A stretch of DNA of 64,000 bases from Macquaria australasica (GCA_005408345.1 SEMN01000631.1:124001-188000); one strand, 5' to 3'; shown: positions 35,701 through 44,345, numbered from the stretch's first letter. Notes: a model not told the origin generated them from the sequence alone. A program made the numbers and translations.

Positions 35701-37499
35701 ATGCATCTTGCATTAAAGATGTCCACCTTGTTGTGACCTTGTGATTATTCCAATAAATCCTCCCTTCATGAAGGTTCTAATGTTAGGTTTTTGTTCAAAC
35801 TCTTTTAGAGAGGTGTTGATTCAACTATATGCTTATTTTGGAGGCTGCTGAATTGTATTGCAGTACAAGGATTAATATATCTAATATTCTGTCCACCCCT
35901 GCATGGTGTATCTAATAAACCGGCAACTGAGTGCATAGGGAAGGATAAAATAACATGAATAGCTTACAATGTAATTCAGTAAAATATAGCCTGACAAATC
36001 ACCACAGATTCAAATCAATGTCTCTCCTACAAAGCCTACAACAACAACAACTGGACATTAGTAGGTAGGATTCATTGGAGGACACTGTCACTGCAGTGTA
36101 ATATATTCCAAATAACTTGATCTACCTGCTTTATTAATTGTATTAGCCTACTTCTCCCAGCTTATGTGCGTTTGTTTTTCACTGTCATCTCACTGTGACT
36201 GTAATGCTGTATGGTTGGATCAACTTCATTATGTGGAAATCAGATGAAACCAACAAAGCATCTGACCTTGAGTGAACCATGTATTTGTATTTGTGTGAGT
36301 GACAGGATAGCTTAATTAATCAAGTGTGTCCCAGTGAGCTATGAAAAACCTCGACACCAGGGCTGCAACTAAGGATTATTACTTTTATTATTATTACTGA
36401 TTACTTTCTTGATTAATCAATTAGTTGTTTGGTCTATAAAATGTCAGAATAACAAAAATGTCCATCACAGTTTTCCAGGGCCCATGGTAATATTTTACAA
36501 TGGTTTTTTTTGTCTGACCAACAGTCAAAACGCCAAAAATTTACTTTGATAAAAAAGAGAAAAGCAGCAAATCCTCACACTGAATGAGTCATACAATTAA
36601 TTGATTATCACAAGCAGTCACTTGACTAATGCAAGAGTGAGTATTGGGACAGATCCAAAGTCACCTGCAATGTTATGTTTTATGTAGAAAGGTATGTTCT
36701 TGTGTTAAAAGTGTTGTTTCACCACAGCAACAGTATTTTGGAGTCCATATGGGATGGGCACTTGTGTTTGTATGACACATAACTAGTAACTAATACTACA
36801 AATACAAACTATCATAGGGGGCACAACTTCAACTGGCATTATGTGTAGAGTATATTTTAATGTTGAAAAAACAAACAAACATGAAAACATGACAGTCAAG
36901 CAGTAACTAATGTCCAGTCAAGAGTAAAAGGTTTGAAAAATGTGAACTTCTACATCTACAATCACTCATTATTTAAAAGGCTACGACTAGCAACAGAAGC
37001 AGAAGTCCAAGGGCTGATTAAGCAACAAATAAAAAAGAAAAGAAAAAAGAAAAGGAACATGACTTGATTCAAATTAGTTCATTAATTTAAAAAAAAAACT
37101 TTGTAGAATACAGATAATGCCTTGAAACATTAATTGGACTGAAATCAATAGTTGTGTCAGTTAGATGGGTATAGTAGCTTGGAAGTATTACATAGCACTA
37201 ATATTCCTGATGGGATGATTCTATTACCATTAAGCTCCTTTTGCTCACTGAAGGAAGGAAGAGTAAAACAGAGCCAATACATTTCTTCGTAGCATCAGTG
37301 CAGGTCAGTCGCAAACGTTCATGGAAACAGAGTACACCTGATACCTTAACAGTGCGTTCTAGGTAAATGAAGAACCACCTGTGAGAGCTTCTGTCAGCCT
37401 GCTCCTGCTATTGACAGCATGCGACCATCTGACCTCGGCAGCGTCCTTCTTCGTTATCTGTCGCTGACTCATGAAATACTCCAGCGTCTGGTCAGACAT
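20610..37499 (-). CDS. fam151b: FAM151B (menorin/DUF2181, PLC-like), five exons
   Basis: Coding exons, in order: 37499-37379, 35456-35297, 35218-35001, 30034-29899, 20763-20610. All introns are GT-AG and phases match throughout (121+160+218+136+154 = 789 nt, 262 aa plus stop). The protein starts MSDQTLEYFMSQRQITKKDA. Family hallmarks in order are WSHAVNSRSRL (His27), MIEADIIMRG (Glu47, Asp49), PIMAHPPDTDSD (His64), GIKLDFKSLEAV, RPVWINADIL, LSLGWTTGW, PVTFPVRAG and RYTLTVWTGQND. The H/ExD/H pattern is that of GDPD/PLC-like TIM barrels, whose catalytic residues would be these. Human FAM151B is about 276 aa, and mouse Fam151b has been reported as needed for photoreceptor survival. No signal peptide is visible. 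It is convergent with ankrd34b, and its large introns are filled with transposons. FAM151A is less likely because this is a single-domain protein. Confidence 0.92.
21241..21479 (+). pseudogene. hAT (BED/ZBED-type) transposase fragment
   Basis: The frame DFCCRDLRHFHTIAQQGFKD followed by AEELINVVASNGRMPVESV matches the region before the catalytic core of ZBED-like hAT transposases, where RPF, GF and later a V-x-x-V-x-P phrase recur. Only this piece remains, in antisense orientation within fam151b intron 4. Confidence 0.5.
21480..22978. other. fam151b intron 4 sequence, nothing recognised
   Basis: No coding frame is supported. Short frames at 22100-22674 lack motifs. Confidence 0.4.
22979..23035 (+). 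repeat. Fragment of a dispersed fish repeat
   Basis: ATGGTAAATGGACTTCACTT, then ATATAGCACTTTT and CCATTCACACACCAATGGC, is the usual order of a phrase widespread in fish genomes. It is too short to classify. Confidence 0.5.
23255..23525. repeat. Dispersed repeat, partner of 63180-63350
   Basis: GTGGAATAAGTACGTAATTT, GGGGCAGGAAAATCAAAAAG, GTTGG and the AT-rich ATCATTTATATCAT tail recur in the same order at 63190-63350. The element family is unknown to me. This copy carries extra sequence (about 23305-23400) absent from the other. Confidence 0.65.
23526..23895. other. GC-rich unassigned stretch beside the dispersed repeat
   Basis: GC-rich open frames occur on both strands (23515-23848), unlike the AT-rich surroundings. 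No motif is recognised. It is probably the interior or leader of a transposon. Confidence 0.3.
23896..24036 (-). repeat. tRNA-derived SINE
   Basis: On the minus strand GGCTGTGGCTCAGGAGGTAG (A box) and GGCGGTTCGATCCGCGGCTC (B box) are followed by a phrase ending CCTTGGGCAAGACCCTAAG. This head-to-tail order is the common fish tRNA-type SINE. It is truncated at the 3' side. Confidence 0.7.
24037..25690. other. fam151b intron 4, nothing recognised
   Basis: AT-rich intron sequence. Frames near 24894-25153 overlap on both strands and show no motif. Confidence 0.4.
25692..26235. repeat. Long imperfect inverted repeat (about 150-165 bp arms)
   Basis: The left arm (25692-25841) and the reverse complement of the right arm (26068-26235) share CTATAATAGCTA, GTATAGCACACC, GATCGCTGG, CAAAGTCAAGG, CCTCAAGTAAGTTTTTTA and GGTGCTATTAC in the same order, with small indels. 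The spacer is about 225 bp and includes GGGCGCCGCCATGTTTG. It may be a foldback element or an inverted duplication of an exon-donor-like segment (CTCAAG|TAAGT). No coding role is shown. Confidence 0.65.
26380..26790 (+). repeat. Degenerate GAGCGCGAGCA-type direct repeats
   Basis: Units resembling GAGTGCGAGAGCAGGGTTTT and GAGAGCGCACGAAATCTG recur (about 26540-26610, 26630-26700, 26690-26730) with variation. They keep both strands partly open, which explains the overlapping frames here. They directly precede a LINE relic and may be its 5' promoter repeats. Confidence 0.45.
26800..28078 (+). pseudogene. Internally deleted non-LTR retrotransposon (CR1/Rex-like)
   Basis: Endonuclease-domain blocks appear in shifting frames: ETWLHHNIPDQAIALDEWT near 26815, GGGFCVYINDAWCSNVV near 26910, the former NTLDHVYTNI phrase near 27235 and QSDHISL near 27310. 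A jump then leads to the ORF2 C-terminus at 27534-27815 (EVEQLNSFRFLGISITENLSW; HSLFTLLPSGKQYRSI). Almost all of the RT core is missing. The 3' end carries CTAATAAATGTACCTTGAA at 28058-28076, a LINE-type terminus. It is inactive and in the sense orientation to no known gene. Confidence 0.65.
28180..29335 (-). pseudogene. hAT-superfamily transposase relic with BED zinc finger
   Basis: Translating down from 29335: a BED-type finger PVCLLCNKCISVSKEYNL with RRHFKTAH (C-x2-C, H-x4-H), then ASLRVAWILVKKKRLFTDTE, KLRKAEVMSLAVDESTDKSD (RNase H-fold first Asp region), CLYV, LIPLEGHVIGEIIFN, RINMLVMDGAPSMAGR (second Asp region), LIHQSLLCAKL and DIRWLSKGNALK. These are the ordered blocks of ZBED5-like hAT transposases. 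In-frame stops and frameshifts are frequent, and the C-terminal dimerisation region is missing. It lies antisense to nothing and inside fam151b intron 4. Confidence 0.75.
29336..29898. other. Short intergenic/intronic stretch beside fam151b exon 4
   Basis: TAGGGCTATC-type sequence at 29630-29655 (reverse complement CAGGGCTATCAAATTGGTGG) could be the terminal inverted repeat of the adjacent hAT relic. No matching far end was found. Confidence 0.3.
29899..30034 (-). CDS. fam151b: fam151b coding exon 4
   Basis: Acceptor TATTTGTCAG|GT; donor AGAGAG|GTGATT. It encodes GYSWAMVHVMEEICRTLEHP and TFPVRAG. It lies about 110 bp from the TTAA-flanked composite element in intron 3. Confidence 0.9.
30490..30720 (+). 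repeat. L2 LINE 3' UTR piece (plus orientation)
   Basis: Matches the part of the L2 3' UTR from CATTCTTATCCCATTAATGC to CTGCTGCTATTATTGTT that is also present at 60620-60820. It abuts an oppositely oriented L2 terminus at 30721. Confidence 0.75.
30721..31060 (-). repeat. L2 LINE 3' terminus (minus orientation)
   Basis: Starts with CAATTCAATTCAGTTTTATT and runs backwards through the terminal 340 bp of L2 to the AT-rich ATTAATATT tract, where it meets the L2 5' segment. It is essentially complete at its 3' end. Confidence 0.85.
31061..31740 (+). pseudogene. L2 LINE ORF1 (SGNH/GDSL esterase-like) end and ORF2 start
   Basis: The first frame (to the TGA near 31411) encodes AKIVIHASGNDTRLRQSEVT, SVVFSGPLPNLTSDDMYS and IRRDGIHPTLDGAALISRNL. 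The GND and D-x-x-H blocks are those of SGNH hydrolases, as found in ORF1 of L2 and CR1 LINEs. The Ser-containing first block is missing because the copy begins after it. A second frame (31450-31740) leads into RIKCGLLNIRCLSSKAVLVN, the start of the ORF2 endonuclease, and stops at ISDHN where the segment breaks off against an inverted L2 piece. Confidence 0.72.
31741..33220 (-). pseudogene. L2 LINE ORF2 reverse transcriptase to C-terminus (minus)
   Basis: Minus-strand frames 33119-32745, 32471-32280 and 32296-31835 give RT blocks LFEDFQSGFRVHH, VLLDLSAAFDTIDHHILLQR (motif A intact) and SHGVPQGSVLGPILFTLY, then SFNSHIQQTSRTAFFHL and the C-terminal RSQNAGFLVVHRVSKSRMG, ending at YSRADSGDP. The YADD region (about 32700) is in a broken frame. 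A segment between two frames (32240-32342) is replaced by two perfect hairpins. It is the best-preserved RT half of L2 in the window but not functional. Confidence 0.85.
32240..32342. repeat. Two adjacent perfect hairpins within L2 copy
   Basis: Hairpin one has 26-bp arms 32240-32265 and 32268-32293 with a 2-nt loop. Hairpin two has 19-bp arms 32296-32314 and 32324-32342 with a 9-nt loop. Other L2 copies (18860-18900 reversed; 60100-60140) have plain single-copy sequence here, so the palindromes arose in this copy. Confidence 0.95.
33221..33606 (+). repeat. L2 LINE 3' UTR and terminus (plus orientation)
   Basis: Runs from the TCTTATTATTAGTATTAC tract through CTCGAGGTTTCTGCCTGTTA and GGGTCTCTGTAAATATAAAG to the ATTGAATTGAAT tail. 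It lies back to back with the minus-strand RT half at 33220. Confidence 0.85.
33814..34960. other. fam151b intron 3, nothing recognised
   Basis: The frames at 34039-34415 overlap on opposite strands and lack motifs. Confidence 0.4.
35001..35218 (-). CDS. fam151b: fam151b coding exon 3
   Basis: Acceptor CTCCACGCAG|C; donor CCCAG|GTAAAG. It encodes LEAVSSSVVLLEEVLAELSR, WINADIL and SLGWTTGW. Confidence 0.92.
35297..35456 (-). CDS. fam151b: fam151b coding exon 2
   Basis: Acceptor TTTCACCCTTAG|GT; donor AAGAG|GTGAGA. It encodes the EAD and AHPP motifs and GIKLDFK. Confidence 0.9.
35457..37378. other. fam151b intron 1, nothing recognised
   Basis: AT-rich intron with no recognisable repeat or frame. 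Confidence 0.4.
37379..37499 (-). CDS. fam151b: fam151b coding exon 1
   Basis: Codons 1-40 plus one base; donor ACAG|GTGG. It holds the start codon and the WSHAVNSR block. An acceptor-like TTTGTTCGCAG lies just before the ATG, so an upstream noncoding exon is possible. Confidence 0.85.
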
Positions 37500-38676
37500 C
37501 CTCTCTGCGAACAAAAACTTACTTTAATTTTTCACCGACACATTAGCGCCAATTTATAATCTCACAGTATGATTTTAGTTAGGTGACTGAACATAATATG
37601 TAAAGACGAAAAGACTAAGGAGGTACTGTAATGTTTACTAGCTAGATTGCTATGAATAACATAGAGCGTAACGTTAGCTTAGTTGAAAATAGTTCGCACA
37701 CTTTAGATATTTTTGTCTGTTTTACCCTTTAAATTACAAACGACGTAAACTGTAAAACATCCGATTAAAAATAAGGCAGTACTGCGTAAATCATAGCTCA
37801 CGTGATAGCTCACGTCCACGATTAAAACCATGAATTTAGAGAGCAAAGTCAAGTTAGCAGCAGGAACACATACATTTCCGGTTAAGTATTTTCGAAATAA
37901 AAGAACCATTAGTATTTTGCTAGTCCACTGAAGTAGAAAGAAATCTAGGAGGAACATAACTATAATCATATAATGGTACTACAATAAAATGAGTACGTTT
38001 TCTACTCTATTGACCTTTACAGTAAAGTAGCGGTACTTGTCCAGTGGGCAAACGTTTTTCTTGATGGTCTTCATTTAAACTTTTTTGACACTTTATTGTT
38101 GGTATGGAGCAAAGGTTTGTATGTGTACTGAACACCTCTATTTAAAATCTGTCTCAAACAGCTTTCCACAGAATATTTAAAAAGGGTCAAATGAGCAAAA
38201 ATTGGCCTTAAGTAAAATTTTAAAACCTCTCTCATGAACTCATAATTTTCACTGTAGTACTTACTGTGATGTACACTTAATTAAAATCTTTAACTACCAC
38301 CAACCATAATGAATGAAGCCTGCAAGCTAGTTCAGGTAGCACCTTCCATAGCCTACTCTGTCACTTACCACTTCCTGCTGTGCTGAGCTTCATGTTTCCT
38401 TGTGGGGAGTAACAAGGTCAGAGTCTAGACACCAAATATCAACACTATACATATTCTACATTCGCAAGTCTATTCCACATCAGTTGGCTGAATGAACTTA
38501 AGGGGTAAAAATGCATGCAGATAAGTTTAATATTCACAAGATTATTGCCCATTATTGTTATATTCACTGACATTTGTAATCAGTAAGAATTTGCTTCTTG
38601 CAGGGAAGATTTATTTCTATTTGACAAATGATGATGATAAAGCGTAATAAAGACACTAGAATGAATGTTGACAGGG
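37500..38676. other. Upstream flank of fam151b, nothing firmly recognised
   Basis: Presumably holds the fam151b promoter. No CpG island or TATA box stands out. The segment 37970-38050 with GGTACTTG resembles the repeat at 19634 but weakly. Confidence 0.35.
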
Positions 38677-38682
38677 TTTATT
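38677..38682 (-). terminator. Polyadenylation signal of C2 gene 1
   Basis: AATAAA on the minus strand about 200 bp after the stop codon, giving a short 3' UTR. The paralogue has an AATAAA in an equivalent place (43330-43335). Confidence 0.6.
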
Positions 38683-38878
38683 GAAAAAAGCAGTTTAGAT
38701 CTTTCTGGGTAATGTGAATGTGATTTGTCTATCAAAAACCTGAATAATGGAATGAGGACTCAGAGAACCTACACACTAGTCTCTTAAAACCATACATCAA
38801 AATGTAGTCATGCATGTAAATACAGGCTGCCTGTAAAGGCCAAAGGTCACATACATTTGTACAAGCCTAATGACTTTT

Positions 38879-39265
38879 TCAACCAAGGGTATAGGAGTAA
38901 TGGAGGATTCCGCCTTTCTCCAGGAAGCAGTCGTGCTCATGGGTTCCCAGCTTGATCTGTCTCTGGCAGACTCCCAGCAGGTCATCGAAGATGAAGTCAC
39001 TGTCATGAACCTCAAGCCTCAGTATGTCATTCTCCTGGGCCTTGAAGTGGGTGAACTCTTCCTCCCACCAGGGGTTAGGGTTGTTGTTGTGAACAGACGT
39101 TTCACCCAGGGGGGTGGAGCCACAGAACACCTTGACATAGCCATCTGTGGTTCCCAGGATGCTGGAGGGAAGATTGCTGGCCTGTAGTTTAAAGAGCTTC
39201 AGCTGGGCTTCAGCCACAGTCAGATTGCACAGGACCAACAGGAGGAGCAGAAGACTGGAGGACAT
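38879..39265 (-). CDS. Secreted perforin-type C2-domain protein, copy 1
   Basis: Encodes 128 aa. Residues 1-20 are a signal peptide (poly-Leu core, cleavage after AEA before Gln21), so the mature protein of about 108 aa is one C2 domain. DGYVKVF (41-47), NPWWEEEF (64-71), EVHDSDFIFDDLLG (85-98) and the C100/C113 pair around GTHEHDC match the C-terminal C2 domain of perforin, which binds calcium and then membranes. Asp41, 88, 90 and 95 fit calcium ligands, but the first expected ligand is Ser35. Nothing of the pore-forming MACPF domain is present. The CDS is on one exon. An acceptor (CTCCTCCACAG) lies 11 nt before the ATG, so a noncoding first exon at 41284 is joined across a 2.0-kb intron. 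Function unknown; extracellular lipid binding or immune roles are guesses. Confidence 0.88.
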   Translation of the reverse strand: MSSSLLLLLLVLCNLTVAEAQLKLFKLQASNLPSSILGTTDGYVKVFCGSTPLGETSVHNNNPNPWWEEEFTHFKAQENDILRLEVHDSDFIFDDLLGVCQRQIKLGTHEHDCFLEKGGILHYSYTLG

Positions 39266-39276
39266 GGCGTCACAGG

Positions 39277-41283
39277 CTGTGGAGGAGGAACCACAGATCT
39301 TTGCATTTTAATCATATACATGTAAATACATTAATCATGTATTTACATGGCAATGAATCAGCCCTTGTGAGGGTCTTATGACACACTCTTAGCTTTTACT
39401 CCACTTAGACTTCATGTCTGCTTTTGAAACATTCAGATTAACTGCCTTCAGAATGAAGTTGGTAGTGATAGCATTGCCTTATATCAGACAGCACTTTTTC
39501 AGTCAATATGGGCAGTTTCATCAGTCAAGTATCACTCTTAGGCCCCATATCACTTGCATTCTCTTGGTCAAATCATTAATATTGATAATTTCTTTGACTG
39601 TTACACTGATGACACTCAATTATTTCACCTTTTTTAATTGTAAGAAATGTTGAGGCCACCACTGTTGCCAGACAAGAATGTTGATATTGGACAATTCTTT
39701 GAAACCAGGATTCAATGACAGTGTTTTTAAAATTTATACTTTCTACTATATCTGCACATGGCAACCACTGTGTCGTTAAGGAAAGATTGTAGTTACGGTT
39801 AATAAATAGCTGAATGTTAATTGCAGGTCTCATTATTTTCTACATCACTACGTGTACATTAGCATTAGACAGAAATTGTGAGGTGTGGAATCATCCATTA
39901 TGGACACAAATCTTAGGGATACTGGGCTGCTCAAGGACATCAAGGTTGGATGGCTTATAACTTACTCCAGTTTATCAAGGATCAGTCTGAGATTTCTCCC
40001 ACATAAAACCTGATCCCATTGCTAAAACCCTCGACCAGTTATCTGCCTATGTCAAACCTTCTGTCTAAGATCCTGGTGCAACCTTTCATTCAGAGTTAAG
40101 CATTTTTGTTTGTTTGTTTGTTTCAGATTTCCCTCCCATTTAAATATCAGAAAGAAAATTCCCAGAGATAGTTATGTCTTTCATTACGATGAGAAAGTTG
40201 CAAAGTCATGTTTATTACATATATAAAATAGAAATCATTATTACCAGAAATAATTTATTTTATCCTTTCGTAAATACAATACACTTTCACCACTGCTATT
40301 CAATAGTTGGGAACCCCTGGGAGACACGCCTATAAAATTATTTTAATATGTTGGTCACAATAAGGAAATGTGCCAGTATAATATCTAATTCTGACCTTCA
40401 TATGGAACAGAAAATAATCCCAAATGAAGGATACAGTCGGACATTTATTAATTTAAAAAATGTTCAGAAATAATTTAAAAAACAGGCTATAGTTTAAATA
40501 AAAATAAAGTTTTATGAAATATTGGGTACCACAAATTTTCACTAAAGTAAAAAAAAAGTATAACTATTACAAAAACGAAACACTAGAAGACAAGGTACAT
40601 TAAAGTTAAAAATATGGGACAAATGTAGCTTACTGGCATAAAATAATGATTTAAAAATATTAATATTAATGTTCAGCAAGTGGGGATGCATCAAAAGATC
40701 AAATCAAAATGTTGTTATTATTAAAGTATAAGTAGGGTAACCACAAATATGGGGAATACAGAATTAAAATTTTATTTATTTTTCTATTCAAGAAAAGCCC
40801 ATTAAGCTACTCTTTCAGCTATTTTCTATTCATAAAATGATCCAAATTCTATCATCATCATTGCAAGTGCCTTTTCACATCTTTCATGTCCTGTAGAGTA
40901 TCCTCAGAAAACTGTTTCATTGGGTTTCATCATTCCAATTCAGCTACTAGCTTATTAGAAATGTCATCAGGCTGATTAATGTACAGGGATTACCTGGTAT
41001 ACAGATAATTACAAATCTTTGCAATGCAATTAATGAATCTTTGACTGTGCAACATGCTATCACAATACAGCAACAAAACATCAGAACATTAGCAACATAT
41101 TGAGCAAATATGCCAGTTTGTGAAACTTACAATAGCTTGGTCTGAGGGGATGAGGAGTGTAGATGACTCTTGACAAACATGCAGGGCAGAAATGGCCTAA
41201 GGGCACAGATAAGTTTGAAGAAAGTAAAAGGGAAAAAACAAACGCTATACTGAGCACAATTACAGTATCAGATGCAGTCTTAC
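39277..41283. other. Intron of C2 gene 1
   Basis: AT-rich intron. The segment 39650-39925 is related to 42700-42860, between the two C2 genes (shared phrases GCCAGACAAGAA, GATACTGGGCTG). Confidence 0.45.
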
Positions 41284-41425
41284 CTGTAGTCTTGATGCCT
41301 TGTCTTCCACCACGCTGTCTGCTGTTTCATATGTTTTTAAAGGCCAGCAGACCTCATATCAGCTTCAGCTCACCCTCCCACAACACACTGACAACACAAC
41401 CTGCTACACTCTCAGCATTACATAA
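41284..41425 (-). promoter_or_regulatory. Promoter and noncoding first exon of C2 gene 1
   Basis: On the minus strand a TATA-like CCTTTAAAAACAT (41331-41343) lies about 50 bp before a strong donor CTACAG|GTAAG (intron from 41283). A transcription start near 41308 is expected. Upstream, TAATGCTGAGAGTGTAGCAG (41400-41419) and CTGATATGAG are also found before the paralogue at 47516. Confidence 0.65.
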
Positions 41426-43329
41426 TGTGACATAATATGGTCACCTTATCCAATATCTGATGAGAGGATTATGGAACTACAATCATCAAATCAGATGTAA
41501 TTACAATTCTTACAGTCTCAAAGGGCAAATACACAAATATTACAGACAAAATATTTTACAGTTTTCCTTAAAGATATTTACTTTTTTACTTTTTATTTTA
41601 TTGTTTTTGTTTTTCAATTGAAAAACTACTATTGAGAGGAAATTACGGCTTGTTAATCTAATAGAGATGGCAGTTTTTTTATTCTACTGAGGTAATAATC
41701 CATACACATAATTATCCAGTTTTAATTCAGTTGTTCATTGTTTTATTACCTGATATTGTGTCTTAGAGTGTTGTGCTTTTACCTTTTGTCAAAGCACTTT
41801 GTAATTGAAACCATCTACTGGCCATTCGAACTGCAGCTTGGAGTTGCCTTTTCAGTGTAAACAAACAGAGTTTTCTTTACATTTCATATTTCTTACCAAA
41901 ATGCAGTGTGTATTTCCTTTTGATCTTACAAACCTGCCCCATAAAACCTTTGTAAAATCTTTTGTTTCTGCATAGACCTTTTACACAGCAGACATGTTCA
42001 CTTGTCAAACACAGGTGTAACTATTAACAGTATGGCTGCATTCCAGGTGTTCCAGTGCCAGGGCTCTGGTATTGGGCATGCTGGATTACTGGCAGACCTG
42101 AATAAAATGAAGCATTAATGTTATTAGTTACACCTGTGCTTTTTCTCTTTTGACATGTCAGAATGTCTGCCATCTGTTGTTTAGAGTGTCTCACAGTCGT
42201 CTTCTTCTGCTCTTTTATTTACATATTGCTACCTTATAAGGTGCATTACCGCCTCCAAATGCTGGTGGTCAGAAAGTAGAGGGTACCTTAGTCACAAGTG
42301 GATCAGCTTTAACACTTTATGTGTGTCTGCAAATTAGCAGAGCAAAGTTTACCGAAGCCGGTGAGGCAGCAGGGAGGCAGTACCGAGACATGAAGTACAT
42401 GCTTGATTCATCAGTTGCACAGGTTTTAACAAGTGAAGTGATGTGAGAAAATATTGCAAGACCCAACTGTAATGTGATCATACCTTTTGCATGGCAGTTG
42501 CCATGCAGCTTGGTTAAAACATACAGAGAAGACTTGTAACATAAAGTAATGTGCCATGTGTGCTCAGATGTGCCAGTAGAGACAAAAAAAAAAGTCTCAT
42601 CTTGTGGCTCTTTGATAGCTACATTACATTATGTATAGAATTACTGAAAGCAAATTTCTGTGCCAACCTAAAACTAATGTTAACAGTTACCTTTAATCAA
42701 CCCTATTGCCAGACAAGAACATTGATATTGTACAATTTTGCAAAATCCTGGATTATGGCCCACTGCTTTCTGCATTAGCAAAATTGGTGTTGGATGTAAA
42801 TCATGAGGTGGGGAACAGTCCAATGTGGACATAATTCCAAAGGATACTGGGCTGTTTTACCTGTTGATGTGTAGGGTTTCCTCTGCCTTTTGGAGTTATA
42901 TGGGCAAAAAAAAGCCTGAGATGATTGACAGTGGTATGTGCATGAATAAACAGTCTCAACGCTGAGGGAAAGGGTATACATGTGTATAAAAAGAGCAAAA
43001 ACTGTAATTTTGCTGCAACTCTCCCATAGATGTAACCGATTCTCATGAATGTCTATTGGTTTGCAAGAACTTGTGTGATATTCATAAGGAATTTATTATC
43101 TCTGACACATTTCACACATCTCTGTGCCAGCCTTAGAAGGTAGTACACTCTTGTTAAATAGAATACATAAACTGATTATTTCTGTGTTTCACTCCCACAG
43201 TATTATGGTAAATGACTGAGCACACAATAAGAGGTTTGGTTGTTGCAGCACAGTTTATTTCTTATTGACAGTCTTGGAAACATGGTAAAATAGCCAATGA
43301 TAAAGTGTGACAAAGGCACCAGAAAAAGA
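41426..43329. other. Spacer between the two C2 genes
   Basis: No gene is supported. It contains the block at 42700-42860 that resembles part of the C2 gene 1 intron. Confidence 0.4.
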
Positions 43330-43335
43330 TTTATT
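43330..43335 (-). terminator. Polyadenylation signal of C2 gene 2
   Basis: AATAAA on the minus strand, about 245 bp after the stop. A second AATAAA-type site lies near 43253. Confidence 0.55.
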
Positions 43336-43580
43336 GATGAAGTAAATGAGTTTGAGTGACTGTTTTCTGGTCTAATCCTATATGATGAATCATAGATTTG
43401 GGACAGAGAACCTAAGCACTCACAGCAGGCTTTTCGCACTTAAGCCCTGAGCTAAGAATATGCAGTGTGAAAAGCTAGAAATCATACATTAGGAAGAACG
43501 AGTCAGAATGAGGCAGTCTGAGAGATGTGTAGGCTACATGTAAAGATTAAAGATCAGATACATCTATACTAATGACTGCC

Positions 43581-43967
43581 TCAGCCGAGGGTGTAGGTAT
43601 AATGGAGGGTGCCACCTTTCTCCAGGAAGCAGTCATGCTCATGGGTCCCCTGCTTGATCTGACGCTGGCAGACTCCCAGCAGGTCATCGAAGATGAAGTC
43701 ACTGTCGTAAACCTCGAGCCTCAGTACGTCGTTCTGCTGGGCCTTGAAGTAGGTGAACTCCTCCTCCCACCAAGGGTTTGCATTGTTATTACGGATGGAT
43801 GTCATACCCAGAGCGGCTGAGCCACAGAACACCTTGACATAGCCGTCTGTGGTTCCCAACAAGTCAGAGGGAAGACCGCTGGCCCGCAGGTTAAACAGTT
43901 TCAGCTGGGACTGAGCCACACTGAGACTGCACAGGACCAACAGGAGTAGAGGAAGACTGGAGGCCAT
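43581..43967 (-). CDS. Secreted perforin-type C2-domain protein, copy 2
   Basis: 128 aa, aligning without gaps to copy 1 with about 24 differences (about 81% identity by eye). Signal peptide residues 1-20, then one C2 domain with all five predicted Asp ligands (35, 41, 88, 90, 95); copy 1 has Ser at 35. The block from EVYDSDFIFDDLLGVCQRQI to the end is nearly identical, while the surface loop at 51-59 (TPLGETSVH against AALGMTSIR) varies most. Cys48, 100 and 113 are shared. The acceptor CCCTCCATAG lies before the ATG and joins a noncoding exon at 47516 across a 3.5-kb intron. The same intron placement and promoter show that the copies arose by tandem duplication of a whole gene. Confidence 0.88.
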   Translation of the reverse strand: MASSLPLLLLVLCSLSVAQSQLKLFNLRASGLPSDLLGTTDGYVKVFCGSAALGMTSIRNNNANPWWEEEFTYFKAQQNDVLRLEVYDSDFIFDDLLGVCQRQIKQGTHEHDCFLEKGGTLHYTYTLG

Positions 43968-44165
43968 GGCTTCACAGGATGCTATGGAGGGGGAACAATT
44001 AATCTAGATTGTAGCTAACATTCCAAAATGTTTTCTAATATCAAATTTTTCACTATTTAAATTTAGTGTCACATTAGAGTTTTCACTGCCCTTGAGTGGC
44101 CACAGTAGGAACTGCAACACAATTAAATTTGTGGTTGCACAGAGTGCTAATATCAGTATATTTGT

Positions 44166-44345
44166 TAAAGGATAGGGCTGGTGTTATTTTATATTTTTCT
44201 TATTGTCAACAAATCCCATGAAAATACCTAAACCAACAATATGTTAGTCCATCTCTCAATACTTTCTAATTTCCCATTTGGTATTCTTGTGAGTATTACG
44301 GGCAGCAGGACGTAATGGGGGATTGAGTTAAAAAAATGAAAGTAT
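44166..44345 (+). repeat. TTAA-element left end, relative of the element at 30151
   Basis: GTTAA then AGGATAGGGCTGGTGTT, TATTTTTCTTATTGTCAACA and AATCCCATG follow the left end at 30147-30200. The matching right end is not visible, so it is truncated or decayed. Confidence 0.6.

Noticed and set aside
38870..39187. 105-codon plus-strand frame opposite C2 gene 1 (a similar frame lies at 43572-43820)
   Set aside because: It exists in both paralogues only because the C2 coding sequence is conserved. The minus frame has the signal peptide, domain and splice context.
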